From Paenalicyclobacillus ferrooxydans (GTDB lineage: Bacteria > Bacillota > Bacilli > Alicyclobacillales > Alicyclobacillaceae), in NCBI RefSeq assembly GCF_001399675.1, contig NZ_LJCO01000072.1, positions 45,888 through 109,887 of the forward strand: a DNA stretch of 64,000 nt, given 5' to 3'. The notes below the pieces were generated by a model. That model saw only the letters and a list, made by a program, of their open reading frames with translations. It had not been told where the DNA came from and did not search any database. The stretch's first letter is position 1. Every line of letters begins with the position of its first letter. Below are positions 8,247 to 17,911 of this stretch, in pieces. The translations under genes were made by a program, and so were the position numbers.

Positions 8247-9727
8247 GATGCGAGTCCAAGACCGATCGCCGCGTGTTTGAACCGGTCAAACCTCGTCAAG
8301 TGTCTGATATGCTCTTTCTCATCCGGTTCATGCCGCTGATGTGACTCGGTAGGCAAACTGACGTCGCTCCACTGCCGCTCTCCAGTCGCTAGCTCTGCCA
8401 ACCAAGCGGCTCCTACTGAAGAAGCATCGCCCTCGTCGTAATACTCAACCGGGATCGCAAATACATCTGCCATTGTCTTTCGGATCCACTCCACTTCGAG
8501 GAGCCCCCCGGAAGCCATCAAACGTGAAGGTATCCCGGTTTGTTCAAACAGCCCCGTCGCGATCCAGTACGCGTTATACAACACACCCTCAACGACTGCA
8601 CGCAACAGATGCGTCGGCTGATGATGCAGTTCGAGACCAACCCATGCTCCGGTTGCGTCCGGGTTCCACAGCGGCGCGCGCTCTCCCGCTACATATGGCA
8701 AGCACAGCAGGCTTCCGGTATCAACATCTCCGGCCTCTTTCAGGGCTCGACTGAGACCTTGTGCAAGCTGGTCTTCGTTCAGGCCGCCCATCACCTGACG
8801 GTACATCCGTTCCACTGAAACTCCTCCGCTGTTGCTCGGTCCACCAATGACGTACTTCCCATCACTCAGCACATAGCAAAACGACCGTGTTGCTTCATGT
8901 GTAGCCGGTACATCAACTGTAACCCGCAGCGCACAACTGGTTCCAATCGTAATAACCATCGTGTCCGATCCGATGGCTCCGACACCAAGGTTCGCCAGAA
9001 CCCCGTCTGTGGCTCCAATGTTGACTGAAGCGACGCTGTCAAGCGGCAAGGCTGAGAGCACCTCGCTCTCCTCGACCAAGCGGCAAAAAGTGGTCTGTTG
9101 AATGTCACTAAGTTGATCCCGTTTGACCCCAAGGAATGCGAGCGTTGCCTCGTCCCATTGGCGGGTGGCGGTTGCGTATATACCTGTAGTACTCGCCATC
9201 GACTCATCGACCTGCCACGCACCGAACCACCGAAACCAAATCCACTCTTTCAGTGAGACGAACTTGGCTGCAGACTTAATGAGTTCGGGACTATGCTCCT
9301 GCATCCACAGGAGCTTCATGGCCACAGTCATGGGATGAATCGGGGTCCCCGTCCGAGCATACATCTCCCTGCCAGCCGTACTCGCCCACACTCGTGCAGA
9401 CTCCCCTTTGGCCCGAAGGTCCATCCAAGTCCACGCAGACGACAACGGGGCACCTGTCTGATCCACAGCCAGCACGCTATGCATAGCAGCACTGAACCCA
9501 ATCTGTTGCACGTCGAATTTGCCTTTGACGGCTTCAACGACGACAGAAAGGGCCTCCATAACTGCATCGTATACAATAGGTGCTTCTTGCTCTGCCCCGC
9601 CCTCGTCTGTGTAGCGGATTGGAAGGATTACTTTATGATAAGCAACCTGCTCTCCGTTCTTTGATAAAGCAATGACCTTCGCTGATGTTGTTCCGATATC
9701 AATACCAATCGTGCACGATGGCGCCAT
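8228..9727 (-). CDS. FGGY-family carbohydrate kinase, gluconokinase-like
   Basis: 499 aa ATP-dependent sugar kinase. N-terminal phosphate loop GIDIGTTSAK, substrate region WTWMDLRA and LLWMQEH, and C-terminal FGGY block GGLLEVEWIRKTMADVFAIPVEYYDEGDASSVGAAW. The similarity to GntK-type gluconokinases, with an MFS sugar-acid carrier just upstream, suggests phosphorylation of gluconate or a related acid for the pentose phosphate or Entner-Doudoroff route. ATG 9727 has GGGGGAGAG 6 bp upstream; the open frame runs 66 bases further but without a site. It is 116 bp behind the transporter gene. Confidence 0.82.
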   Translation of the reverse strand: MAPSCTIGIDIGTTSAKVIALSKNGEQVAYHKVILPIRYTDEGGAEQEAPIVYDAVMEALSVVVEAVKGKFDVQQIGFSAAMHSVLAVDQTGAPLSSAWTWMDLRAKGESARVWASTAGREMYARTGTPIHPMTVAMKLLWMQEHSPELIKSAAKFVSLKEWIWFRWFGAWQVDESMASTTGIYATATRQWDEATLAFLGVKRDQLSDIQQTTFCRLVEESEVLSALPLDSVASVNIGATDGVLANLGVGAIGSDTMVITIGTSCALRVTVDVPATHEATRSFCYVLSDGKYVIGGPSNSGGVSVERMYRQVMGGLNEDQLAQGLSRALKEAGDVDTGSLLCLPYVAGERAPLWNPDATGAWVGLELHHQPTHLLRAVVEGVLYNAYWIATGLFEQTGIPSRLMASGGLLEVEWIRKTMADVFAIPVEYYDEGDASSVGAAWLAELATGERQWSDVSLPTESHQRHEPDEKEHIRHLTRFDRFKHAAIGLGLASPAQNG

Positions 9728-9843
9728 GCACACTCTCCCCCATCCCAGCAAACAAGTGCCGCCCCTCAGCCGCCAGGGCCAAAGGAGCGGCACACGATGT
9801 ATATTTCAGTACTGATACTTTCGTTTCCTGTCGACTTACCCTT

Positions 9844-11136
9844 TTATCGCGATGCCCGACCTTCGTTGTACGGAGTCTTAATGGGTTCAATTCGCCCCAT
9901 GAGGAACAAGAAGCACAAGATGCCGACAACGAGCGCGATCGCAGCCACTAAAAACCCATCTGCAAAAGAGCCTGTACCGCCAGCAATGTAACCAGTAATA
10001 ATCGGTGCCGCGATACCCATCAGGTTGTTGACGAAGTTCATGATACTTCCAACGGTACCAACTGTTCCCTTTGGCGCAATGATGGCTGGAATACTCCACC
10101 CGATTGGTGCCGCAAAGGCGAGGCCGCCGAGTGCAATGGAGATATAAATGATGGCGACATTCGGGTTGTTTGTAAACGCTGCTCCACCAACCGCGAGTCC
10201 CAAAATCATACCAATTGTGAACAACGTTTTCCGCACCTTCGACGGATTATATCCCTTCCGAATCAGCGAGTCTACCAAAAATCCGCCGATGAGGAAGTCA
10301 GTAATTGTAGCAATCAACCATGGTATGGCAACATATCCACTACTCTTTAACACGCTCATTCCCATCTGTTTCTCCAGGTACCCTGGCAACCACGTCAAGA
10401 AGAGATAGAAAGAATATCCATAAGCAGCAAAACCGATTGTCAAGCCCCAAACTTTTCTGTTGCTGAGCAGGAATCCAAGGTTTCGACCGACACCGCCTTC
10501 AGCTTCACCCTCTGACTGCCCGCCGCCTTCTGCAATGTACTCCAGCTCTTCTTTCGTGATGCTTCGATGCTCTTTCGGATCGCGATACCAAATCCAATAA
10601 ATCACAGCGTAAATGGCACTCAGAACACCGGTCATCAAAAAGCCGCCGCGCCAAGTCCAGATTGTCACTGCCCACGCTACCAACGGAGCTCCGATAACGT
10701 TCGAAAACTTCGCTGCCGCGTCGAACATTGATGTGGCAACACCACGTTCCCGCATTGGAAACCAGTAGCCAGTGGCCTTCGACGCGCCAGGAAATGCCGG
10801 TGCTTCAGCGGCACCCAACAGAATCCGGGACAAAATGATAAGTCCCATACCGCTGACAATGGCTGTCATAAAAGTGGCTAAACTCCATACCACAGTACCA
10901 ACACGCATCAGCCATTTCACGCCGATTTTATCCAACAACGCACCAATCGGAATCTGTAACAAAGAGTACGACCAAGCAAAGGATGACATCAGGACACCCC
11001 ATTGCCCAGTTGTCAGGTGAAACTCGTGCATCATCGGTTTGGTAGCAACCGACATATTGGTGCGGTCAAAGTAGTTAATAAGAACGCCTAAAAACAAGAC
11101 GACCGCGATGCTCCAACGGACCTTTCCACGTCGCAT
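9844..11136 (-). CDS. MFS anion:cation symporter, sugar-acid type
   Basis: 430 aa, about twelve helices. INYFDRTNMSVATKPM and the GALLDKIGVKWLMRVG loop are typical of the glucarate/galactonate/hexuronate (GudP/ExuT) group. With the downstream gluconokinase-like gene it should form an uptake-and-phosphorylation unit for a sugar acid such as gluconate (inference). ATG 11136 is chosen because AGGAGG lies 8 bp upstream; TTG six bases earlier would be too close. Its upstream region carries a tandem LacI-type operator. Confidence 0.85.
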   Translation of the reverse strand: MRRGKVRWSIAVVLFLGVLINYFDRTNMSVATKPMMHEFHLTTGQWGVLMSSFAWSYSLLQIPIGALLDKIGVKWLMRVGTVVWSLATFMTAIVSGMGLIILSRILLGAAEAPAFPGASKATGYWFPMRERGVATSMFDAAAKFSNVIGAPLVAWAVTIWTWRGGFLMTGVLSAIYAVIYWIWYRDPKEHRSITKEELEYIAEGGGQSEGEAEGGVGRNLGFLLSNRKVWGLTIGFAAYGYSFYLFLTWLPGYLEKQMGMSVLKSSGYVAIPWLIATITDFLIGGFLVDSLIRKGYNPSKVRKTLFTIGMILGLAVGGAAFTNNPNVAIIYISIALGGLAFAAPIGWSIPAIIAPKGTVGTVGSIMNFVNNLMGIAAPIITGYIAGGTGSFADGFLVAAIALVVGILCFLFLMGRIEPIKTPYNEGRASR

Positions 11137-11192
11137 AGACAAACCCTCCTTAAGTCATCAGTGTTCCCTTATTCGGTTGTCTCATGAACAGG

Positions 11193-11218
11193 GAAAACAT
11201 TTTACGAAAACGTTTTAC
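11193..11218 (-). promoter_or_regulatory. Tandem LacI-type operator
   Basis: Two abutting 13-base units, GAAAACATTTTAC (11193-11205) and GAAAACGTTTTAC (11206-11218), differ at one base. The second has the perfect palindrome AAAACGTTTT with the central CG typical of LacI-family sites. It begins about 57 bp upstream of the MFS start. Probable binding site for the regulator at 7185-8231; CcpA is an alternative but the cre match is partial. Confidence 0.6.
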
Positions 11219-11327
11219 TAAGTATTTATCAGAATGAGAGTTGTGTCAAGAGGCCCGGATTTAGATAGTTTTTACAGTACCCTTTGAAACGCTGATTCAT
11301 TGATGTGCGACGGGTACCATGCCAGAA

Positions 11328-11460
11328 CTCAGCTCTTGACGACCACCTGCTGCGTTAAAGGAACTCAGTTCCGCTAGGCCTCAGCTCTTGACGACTCCCA
11401 CCTGCGTTAAAGGAACTCAGTTCCGCTAAGCCTCAGCTCATGGCGACCACCTACTGCAAC
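11328..11460. repeat. 52-bp tandem repeat, 2.5 copies, with GGAACTCAGTTCC palindrome
   Basis: Units begin at 11328, 11380 and 11432 (CTCAGCTC...). Each of the two full units carries the 13-base palindrome GGAACTCAGTTCC (11360-11372 and 11412-11424) preceded by TTAAA. The third copy is truncated and degenerate. No coding capacity is evident. Confidence 0.85.
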
Positions 11461-11565
11461 ACAAGAGCAAGAGGTCTATGTACGCGTTGCGGCCTTGAGA
11501 GCGGTGGTTTTCTATGTTGCCTGTTGCCTGTTGCCTGCCATCGGCGCCCATTGAAGTCATGAAGA

Positions 11566-11590
11566 AAGGCACCCCGAATCGGGGTGCCTT
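11566..11590 (-). terminator. Rho-independent terminator of the ABC exporter operon
   Basis: Stem AAGGCACCCC/GGGGTGCCTT with a GAATC loop, followed on the minus strand by TTCTTC. It lies about 125 bp beyond the stop of the second ABC gene. Confidence 0.75.
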
Positions 11591-11714
11591 ACCGTTGAAT
11601 TGAATTTGGAAGTCGTTTGTGTTTAGGCGTGCGTCAGCCTTTAACCCCCCGCGACGACCGCCGGACCCAACCTGTCCCACGGGCCGCGCACAGCCTACAT
11701 CTACACCCCTACAT

Positions 11715-13571
11715 CTACGCCAAGAACTGATACTGTGCTTCCACTAGGCCGTAGTAGTGTCCACGCTCACGCATCAGTTCGGCATGCGTACCGCGCTCCA
11801 CAATCTCGCCATGATCAAAGACGAGGATCTGATCAGAGTCACGAATGGTCGACAGTCGATGCGCCACAACGAATGCGGTTCGTCCGGCTAACAGCACCTG
11901 TAGACCCTTTTGAATCAAGTGCTCTGTGTAGGTATCGATGCTCGCTGTCGCCTCATCCAGGATGAGGATCCGCGGGTCAGCCAGGATGGCCCGCGCAAAC
12001 GAAAGCAGTTGCCTCTGCCCCATCGAGAGGCGGCTGCCACGCTCGCGGACCTCTGTGTGGTACCCATCCTCAAGCTCGCGGATAAACTCATCCGCATACA
12101 CAGCAGTTGCAGCAGCCATCACGTCTTCATCTGACGCATTCGGGTTGCCATACCGAATGTTGTCCATGATGGTGCCTGAGAAGATGAAGGTGTCCTGCAG
12201 AACAATGCCCACTTGAGAGCGGAGACTCTGCGACTGAATCGTCTTAATGTCCGTACCGTCGACCAGGATGCGCCCAGAAGTCGGATCGTAAAAGCGTGCT
12301 AACAGGTTCATTACCGTACTCTTTCCAGCACCGGTGTGGCCGACAAGCGCGATGGTCTGTCCTTGCTTCACATGGAAGTTGATCTCGTCAATGGCTTTGC
12401 GTCCCGGTTCATATTCAAACGTAACGTCTTCGAAAGTAACCGAACCCTCAATGTCTGCAAGGTTCTTTGCTGTTGGCAAGTCCTGTACCGTCGGTGTGGT
12501 ATCGAGGTACTGGAAGATCCGCTCTGATGACGCCATCGCGACGAGCAACTGATTGTACAGCTGACCAAGCTGCGAAATCGGCTGCCAGAAGTTACCTAGG
12601 TAGTTCGCGAAGGCCACCAAGAGACCAACCGTAACCATGCTGCCAGGGGTGCGAAGCAAGTGAACACCGTATAGGAACAGCACTGCACTGCCGATGGCAC
12701 CTGTCAAGTCAACCATGGGTCCGAACAAGATACTCACGCGTTGCGCACGCAAAAAATAACGCACCCAATCGTAGTTCATCCCCTGGAAAAACTGCTGGTT
12801 TTCATCTTGGCGGGCGTAGGACTCCGTGACGCGCATCCCTTGAATCGCTTCGGCAAGGTGCGCATTTAACCGTGACAGACGTATGCGGACCTGCTGCCAG
12901 GCACGCCGGATCGTCAAGGTCAGTCGAGTCGACAACAGGAACATGATTGGAACAATGATCATCGTCACCAATGCGAGTTTTGCATTCAGCGAAACCATGA
13001 TAATGATAATCCCGATCAAGGTGAACACGTTCGTGATACTGTTGATGACACCGTTTGTGAACAGGTCCTGAAGCGAATTGACGTCGTTCATGATCCGGAC
13101 CAAAACCGATCCGGCCGGACGACTGTCAAAGAACCCGAGAGACAGCCGCTGCACGTGGCTGAATAACTCTGCCCGAAGGCCTTGAATCACGCGTTGTCCG
13201 AGCAGGTTTGTCAGGTAGATGCGGTAGTGACTCGCCACATAATTAAGCAGGTACAACGCCAGTAACAGGATGCAATCAATCAGCAGTCGGTGGGTGTTAT
13301 CCTTTGAAATCGCCGTGTCGATAACTTTACCGACCATGAACGGCCCAACCAGGGTCGCCACCAGGTTCCCCAACGTGGCTGTCAACGCGAGTGCAATCAA
13401 CTTCGGATAATTCGTGACATAGTGGAACAATCGCTTCATTTGACCCAATTGGAACTTCTTCTCGAGAGCTTCGTCGTCTTTGTAGATAAACGGGGCTCGC
13501 AGGTTGGTGTCAGTGTGTTCGATGGTCCCTTCCGTTACTGCAACCGTCTTCGTTATCTCTGCATGACTCAC
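11715..13571 (-). CDS. ABC exporter half-transporter, BmrD-like (catalytic-site Glu subunit)
   Basis: 618 aa: six-helix exporter domain (about 40-340) followed by a nucleotide-binding domain with GHTGAGKST (Walker A), LSMGQRQ (signature) and ILILDEATASID (Walker B with catalytic Glu). The signature LSMGQ in place of LSGGQ faces the degenerate Walker site of the partner, as in heterodimeric BmrC/BmrD or TM287/288 exporters. GTG 13571 overlaps the preceding stop as GTGA, with a G-run 8 bp upstream; GTG 13580 is an alternative. Likely multidrug or lipid export at the membrane; substrate unknown. Confidence 0.87.
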   Translation of the reverse strand: MSHAEITKTVAVTEGTIEHTDTNLRAPFIYKDDEALEKKFQLGQMKRLFHYVTNYPKLIALALTATLGNLVATLVGPFMVGKVIDTAISKDNTHRLLIDCILLLALYLLNYVASHYRIYLTNLLGQRVIQGLRAELFSHVQRLSLGFFDSRPAGSVLVRIMNDVNSLQDLFTNGVINSITNVFTLIGIIIIMVSLNAKLALVTMIIVPIMFLLSTRLTLTIRRAWQQVRIRLSRLNAHLAEAIQGMRVTESYARQDENQQFFQGMNYDWVRYFLRAQRVSILFGPMVDLTGAIGSAVLFLYGVHLLRTPGSMVTVGLLVAFANYLGNFWQPISQLGQLYNQLLVAMASSERIFQYLDTTPTVQDLPTAKNLADIEGSVTFEDVTFEYEPGRKAIDEINFHVKQGQTIALVGHTGAGKSTVMNLLARFYDPTSGRILVDGTDIKTIQSQSLRSQVGIVLQDTFIFSGTIMDNIRYGNPNASDEDVMAAATAVYADEFIRELEDGYHTEVRERGSRLSMGQRQLLSFARAILADPRILILDEATASIDTYTEHLIQKGLQVLLAGRTAFVVAHRLSTIRDSDQILVFDHGEIVERGTHAELMRERGHYYGLVEAQYQFLA

Positions 13572-15478
13572 TCGACACACCCCCCGCCAGGTACAGCAAC
13601 ACCGCTGAATCCGCCCGACGATTTCCCGGCTGCCTGACCCACAGCCTGACCAAGCGGCTGCCCCGTTGCCTGAGCTGAAGCCTGACCAACCGACTTCCCT
13701 GTTGCCTGCGCTGAAGCCTGACTGGCGGCCTGGCCCGAGGCGACAGACTCAAAGTCCTGGAACTGCATATCAAAGATTTTGCGATACAACCCTGACGACT
13801 CCTTCAGGAGTTCATCATGTGTACCCCGTTGCACAACGCGGCCGTGTTCAATGACGAGGATCTGATCGGCTCGCTTCACCGAGCTGATACGGTGCGCAAT
13901 GATGAATGTCGTGCGTCCCTTCATCACTCGCTCAAGGTCCTGTTGAATCTTGAACTCCGTCTCCATGTCAACGGCACTTGTCGCATCGTCGAGGATGAGG
14001 ATGGACGGGTTCATCAGAACGGCTCTTGCCAGCGCGATCCGCTGCTTCTGACCCCCAGACAACCCGAGTCCCCGCTCGCCAACGAGGGTGTAATACCCCT
14101 CCGGTAGTCGTTCGATAAACTCTGCCGCATCTGCCATCTCTGCAGCTCGCCGTACATCTTCCATGGTCGCGTTCGGACTGCCATACGCAATATTCGAGAA
14201 GATGGTGGTCGAGAACAGGAATGGTTCCTGGAAGACGACTGCAATCTGCCTGCGCAGGGATTGCAGGTCCCATTCACGAACATCTACGCCGTCGATTTTG
14301 ACCGATCCGCTGTCGACGTCATAGAACCTCGGGAGCAGGTTGACCAGAGTCGACTTTCCAGCACCAGTAAGCCCCACGAGCGCGATCGTCTCGCCTGCCG
14401 TCGCACTCAGCGATACATCGCGGAGCACGGCTTCTCCGTCATAACGCATGTTGACACCGGAAAAATCAACATTTCCGAGCATCTGTACGGTATGGTGCTG
14501 ACCTTGGTCACCGAGTTCGTCTGGTGCCTCAAGGATTTCCAGTAAGCGGTCTCCAGCGGCCACCGCTTGGGTCAGGTTATTGAGGAAGAACCCAAGGTTG
14601 GAAAGCGGCCAAATCAGTGTCCAGACGACGCTGAGGAAAGCAACGAGATCGCCAAGATTCATCCCTTTGTGGTGACTGATGACCAGCCACCCACCAATGA
14701 AGAGGATGAGCACCACGCCGAAGTTGCCAACAAATTCGATAAACGGGAAGAACTTTTTCCACAACTGAGTGGCATCCATATTCGCATCAAAATAGTCGTC
14801 ATTACGCCCGTTAAACTTGACAATCTCGCGGTCTTCCTTGGCAAAAGATTTGACCGTCCGCATCCCCATGATGTTCTCCTGAACACCAGAGTTGAGCGTG
14901 CCGAGGGTTTTTCGAATGTGACGATAGGTCGGCCGAAGGCGACCGTCAAAACGGACCGCAGTGACGGCTAGAATCGGCAACAGGCATGCAATTACGAGTG
15001 CCAGCCAACCGTTCATTGACACCATCAGCCCGAGCCCGAATACACTAGTCAGAAACAGACTCACAAGGTTGTTGATGCCGAACGCCAAAAACATCCGAAA
15101 TGCGTCCAAGTCGGCTGTCATCCTGGACATAAGGTCTCCTGTGTGAACCTGATCGTAGTAGGCAAATGGCTGAGTATTCAGCTTGCGGTACAGGGAGTTT
15201 CGCAGATCATAGCCGGTTTTGCTTCCAAAGACTTGACCTGAGTACTGGAATGCGAAGTTGAAAATCCCTTTCACCACGGCAGCGCCAATAATTCCTGCAA
15301 CCAACATGGGCAATTCGTGATAATGGCCGCCGATAATGACTTGGTTCACAATGGTCTTCAATAGATACGGGTAGACGAGTCCAAGAGCGGTCGCCAATAC
15401 CAGAAGACCAAGGCTCAGGTACAAAAAACGACGATAGGGACGATAGAATCTACTGAGCCGTCGAAACACGCTTGCCAA
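13568..15478 (-). CDS. ABC exporter half-transporter, BmrC-like (degenerate-site subunit)
   Basis: 636 aa: exporter membrane domain, then GLTGAGKST, LSGGQKQ and ILILDDATSAVD. The Asp after Walker B (DDAT) in place of Glu marks the degenerate ATP site of a heterodimeric exporter, with the next gene as partner. The last about 55 residues are a Gly/Gln/Ala/Ser-rich tail with repeats of the type SAQATGxxxGQA, absent from the roughly 585-aa BmrC family. TTG 15478 with AGGGGGG about 6 bp upstream gives the expected N-terminus; the frame is open for another 168 bases without exporter character. Confidence 0.85.
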   Translation of the reverse strand: MASVFRRLSRFYRPYRRFLYLSLGLLVLATALGLVYPYLLKTIVNQVIIGGHYHELPMLVAGIIGAAVVKGIFNFAFQYSGQVFGSKTGYDLRNSLYRKLNTQPFAYYDQVHTGDLMSRMTADLDAFRMFLAFGINNLVSLFLTSVFGLGLMVSMNGWLALVIACLLPILAVTAVRFDGRLRPTYRHIRKTLGTLNSGVQENIMGMRTVKSFAKEDREIVKFNGRNDDYFDANMDATQLWKKFFPFIEFVGNFGVVLILFIGGWLVISHHKGMNLGDLVAFLSVVWTLIWPLSNLGFFLNNLTQAVAAGDRLLEILEAPDELGDQGQHHTVQMLGNVDFSGVNMRYDGEAVLRDVSLSATAGETIALVGLTGAGKSTLVNLLPRFYDVDSGSVKIDGVDVREWDLQSLRRQIAVVFQEPFLFSTTIFSNIAYGSPNATMEDVRRAAEMADAAEFIERLPEGYYTLVGERGLGLSGGQKQRIALARAVLMNPSILILDDATSAVDMETEFKIQQDLERVMKGRTTFIIAHRISSVKRADQILVIEHGRVVQRGTHDELLKESSGLYRKIFDMQFQDFESVASGQAASQASAQATGKSVGQASAQATGQPLGQAVGQAAGKSSGGFSGVAVPGGGCVE

Positions 15479-15710
15479 TCCATTCCCCCCTCTAAACACT
15501 CCAATCGGAACAAGGTCCTCCGAAAACAAGGTTCCCCACCACCAGGTCCCTTGAGAACGCGGCACTCGTCCCGATTGGCAGATCGTGCAGAAATCAGCCC
15601 GTCGAAAGGTAACGGATTTCCGACAACGTAGTTGTGATTTAATCACAAATCCGAGGAGATGAGAATGACCGATTTTGCAGATTCATTTCCGATTTGGCTA
15701 TTTTCAGGTT

Positions 15711-16586
15711 TTATTTCATGTTCGCACGGAACTGCTTGGGAGACATACCATAATGAGACCGGAATAAGCGGTAAAAGTAGGAGTAACTTCGAAATCCTGC
15801 TGATTCAGCAGCTTCCTCGAGGGTCATGCGGCTGAAGCGAATCCGCTCACAGGCAGCATTTAAACGGGTTTCCTGCAGAAATTGTACCATTGTTTGGTCG
15901 AAGGTTTCTTTGAACAAGTGTACGGCACGCGAAACACTCAGCCCGACATGGTGAGCAACATCCTGAATCAAGATGTCATCCCCAGCATGCTGCTCGAGAA
16001 ACGTTTTCATTTGGTAGGCAACGAGAGACTCCCCAATTGCCAGCGTTTCGGACTCACTCTGAGCCGCGTCATCGAGATGTAAACAGAGCGCACGAAGGAT
16101 GTAATCATAAACCTTACTCTTGTTTCTCAAATTTCCTGGACGCGCTCTCTGTCCGCCTTCGTAATGCCAGACGAGCTGGCGCCAGAGGCCGAGGGTCTCA
16201 TCCGACAGAGGGATATTCACCTTGCACGGACGTTGTTCACTTCCCCACCACTGATCAATCCATCGTCCCCGGCAAAACACATAGTAGTCCACGCTGAGGG
16301 TAGATGCCGTCGTCGACTTCACACCCGATAACGGGTCTGCCTCAGCCTCATGGGCCAGTGTCCCAATCGATAGCATGTAGGGATCGCCCGGGGCATAACA
16401 CAATAAGTCACCGGGGCGAACATCAACAACTTCACCGCACACGAGTGCCCTCGCGAACCCCTCAGTCTGCAGCCGAATGAGATAGGAAGCGAGCCCTTCG
16501 CGAGCAGACGCGTGAAACGGACCATCGTGAACTGCATAGCCAGCAGCAAGCACATGGGCTCCCGTGATTGCGCATTCTCCGTGCAT
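15711..16586 (-). CDS. AraC-family transcriptional regulator
   Basis: 291 aa. N-terminal about 180 residues look like a cupin sensor (VRPGDLLCYAPGDPYML); the C-terminal 100 hold two helix-turn-helix units (VAHHVGLSVSRAVHLFKETF and the motif EEAAESAGFRSYSYFYRLFRSHYGMSPKQFR, the AraC signature). GGGAGGTGAG precedes ATG 16586. The gene sits upstream of the ABC exporter operon on the same strand, 232 bp away, and may regulate it (inference). Confidence 0.87.
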   Translation of the reverse strand: MHGECAITGAHVLAAGYAVHDGPFHASAREGLASYLIRLQTEGFARALVCGEVVDVRPGDLLCYAPGDPYMLSIGTLAHEAEADPLSGVKSTTASTLSVDYYVFCRGRWIDQWWGSEQRPCKVNIPLSDETLGLWRQLVWHYEGGQRARPGNLRNKSKVYDYILRALCLHLDDAAQSESETLAIGESLVAYQMKTFLEQHAGDDILIQDVAHHVGLSVSRAVHLFKETFDQTMVQFLQETRLNAACERIRFSRMTLEEAAESAGFRSYSYFYRLFRSHYGMSPKQFRANMK

Positions 16587-16616
16587 GGACTCACCTCCCG
16601 TTTACAAACCATTTAC

Positions 16617-16694
16617 CTAGACTTCCCGACCTAGGCTTCGAATCTAGACATCGCGATCTAGACTTCCGATCTAGACTTCCGATTCTAGACTTCG
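16617..16694. repeat. Degenerate 13-bp repeat around CTAGACTTCC
   Basis: Six copies of CTAGACTTCC-like sequence at about 16617, 16632, 16644, 16658, 16671 and 16685, spaced 12-15 bp. The last copy contains the ddl stop codon. It fills the ddl-araC gap. Confidence 0.8.
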
Positions 16695-17911
16695 AAATCA
16701 ATCTGCGACTTGCGCCGCTCTTCGGCCCTATCGATGGCAAGCGACAAGAGTGCATCGATGAGCTGCCGATACGAAAGGCCCGTTGCTTCCCACAGTTTCG
16801 GGTACATGCTGAAGCGAGTAAAACCAGGCATCGTGTTGATCTCGTTGACGAGCACCCTGTCGGTCCCCTTTTCCACAAAGAAGTCCACACGGGCCAATCC
16901 GCTGCAGTCCACTGCCTGATAGGCCAGCACTGCAAGACGACGAATCTCATCCATCACTTCTCCTGAAACTGGGGCCGGGATCAATAGACTTGACTCCCCA
17001 TCGAGATATTTCGCTCGATAGTCGTAGAACTCATTGGAAGGGACGACCTCACCCGCTACCGATGCTTTCGGTTCGTCATTGCCGAGGACAGCAACTTCCA
17101 CCTCGCGAACATTGGCCCCTTCTTCAATGATGACCTTTCGGTCATATCGGGCTGCCAAGACGATGGCCTGACTCAGCTCCTCGCGCGATTTCGCCTTTGA
17201 AATACCCACACTTGACCCGAGGTTTGCCGGTTTCACGAAACACGGATATGAGAGTGCTTCTTCTACCCGCGAGATAACGAGGTCTGGTTGCTTTTCCCAC
17301 TCCGTCCGCGTGCAGTACACGTAGTTTACCTGAGGCAGGCCGACAGCCGCAAAGACACGTTTCATCAGGATCTTATCCATACCCACGGCTGATGCCGCCA
17401 CCCCGGCCCCTACGTAGGGAATGTCGAGCAGTTCAAACATCCCCTGCACAGTGCCATCTTCACCGTATGAACCGTGCAGCACAGGAAACAACACATCGAT
17501 GGACTCTGCCACGTGGCCGGGCAGAACACTTGATCCGCCAACGGGTTGAAGAGCCTGCGATGAGTTTATCTGCTCACCGCCGTCGTGTAGCGCAGCTGTT
17601 GTGCCTGTATCTTGCGCGCCGGCTCCGGTACCTGCCTCTTGCGCCTCGGTACCTGCTGCATCGTTCGCCATGCCATCACCTGTTAACAGCGCTTCTCCGG
17701 AGCGCGGCGCGGCGAGGGTTGCCCACCCACCGTCAAGGAACCGTACAGCATTATCACCAGAATGCCAACGTCCGTGTTTGTCGATCGCGATTGGCACCAC
17801 ATCGTACTTGGTTCTGTCCAACGCCTCCATCACGGACTTCGCACTTTCAATCGAGACTTCATGTTCTCCGGACTTTCCACCGAATACTACACCTACTCGT
17901 ATTTTTGCCAC
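16685..17911 (-). CDS. ddl: D-alanine--D-alanine ligase with low-complexity insertion
   Basis: ATP-grasp ligase making D-Ala-D-Ala for peptidoglycan. 408 aa with [12 protein letters not shown] (9-20), [16 protein letters not shown] (about 142-157), [16 protein letters not shown] and the C-terminal RVDFFV...[11 protein letters not shown] metal-binding block. Family members are about 350-370 aa; the excess is a Gly/Ala/Thr-rich insertion at about 76-127, between the N-terminal and central domains. The GTG start (AAAGGGG 8 bp upstream) gives the normal N-terminus [12 protein letters not shown]; the frame is open for a further 198 bases but unconvincing. Divergent from murF. Confidence 0.9.
   Translation of the reverse strand: MAKIRVGVVFGGKSGEHEVSIESAKSVMEALDRTKYDVVPIAIDKHGRWHSGDNAVRFLDGGWATLAAPRSGEALLTGDGMANDAAGTEAQEAGTGAGAQDTGTTAALHDGGEQINSSQALQPVGGSSVLPGHVAESIDVLFPVLHGSYGEDGTVQGMFELLDIPYVGAGVAASAVGMDKILMKRVFAAVGLPQVNYVYCTRTEWEKQPDLVISRVEEALSYPCFVKPANLGSSVGISKAKSREELSQAIVLAARYDRKVIIEEGANVREVEVAVLGNDEPKASVAGEVVPSNEFYDYRAKYLDGESSLLIPAPVSGEVMDEIRRLAVLAYQAVDCSGLARVDFFVEKGTDRVLVNEINTMPGFTRFSMYPKLWEATGLSYRQLIDALLSLAIDRAEERRKSQIDFEV

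Larger units (their letters stand above)
11137..11714. other. 578-bp intergenic region with operator, repeats and terminator
   Basis: No convincing gene. Going from right to left it holds the ABC-operon terminator (11566-11590), a GTTGCCT triplet repeat near 11515-11537, the 52-bp repeats (11328-11460), and the MFS promoter region with its tandem operator. Confidence 0.7.

Noticed and set aside
11194..11216. CcpA cre site upstream of the MFS gene
   Set aside because: Match to the cre consensus is partial on both flanks; the tandem AAAACRTTTT pattern fits a dedicated LacI-type regulator better.
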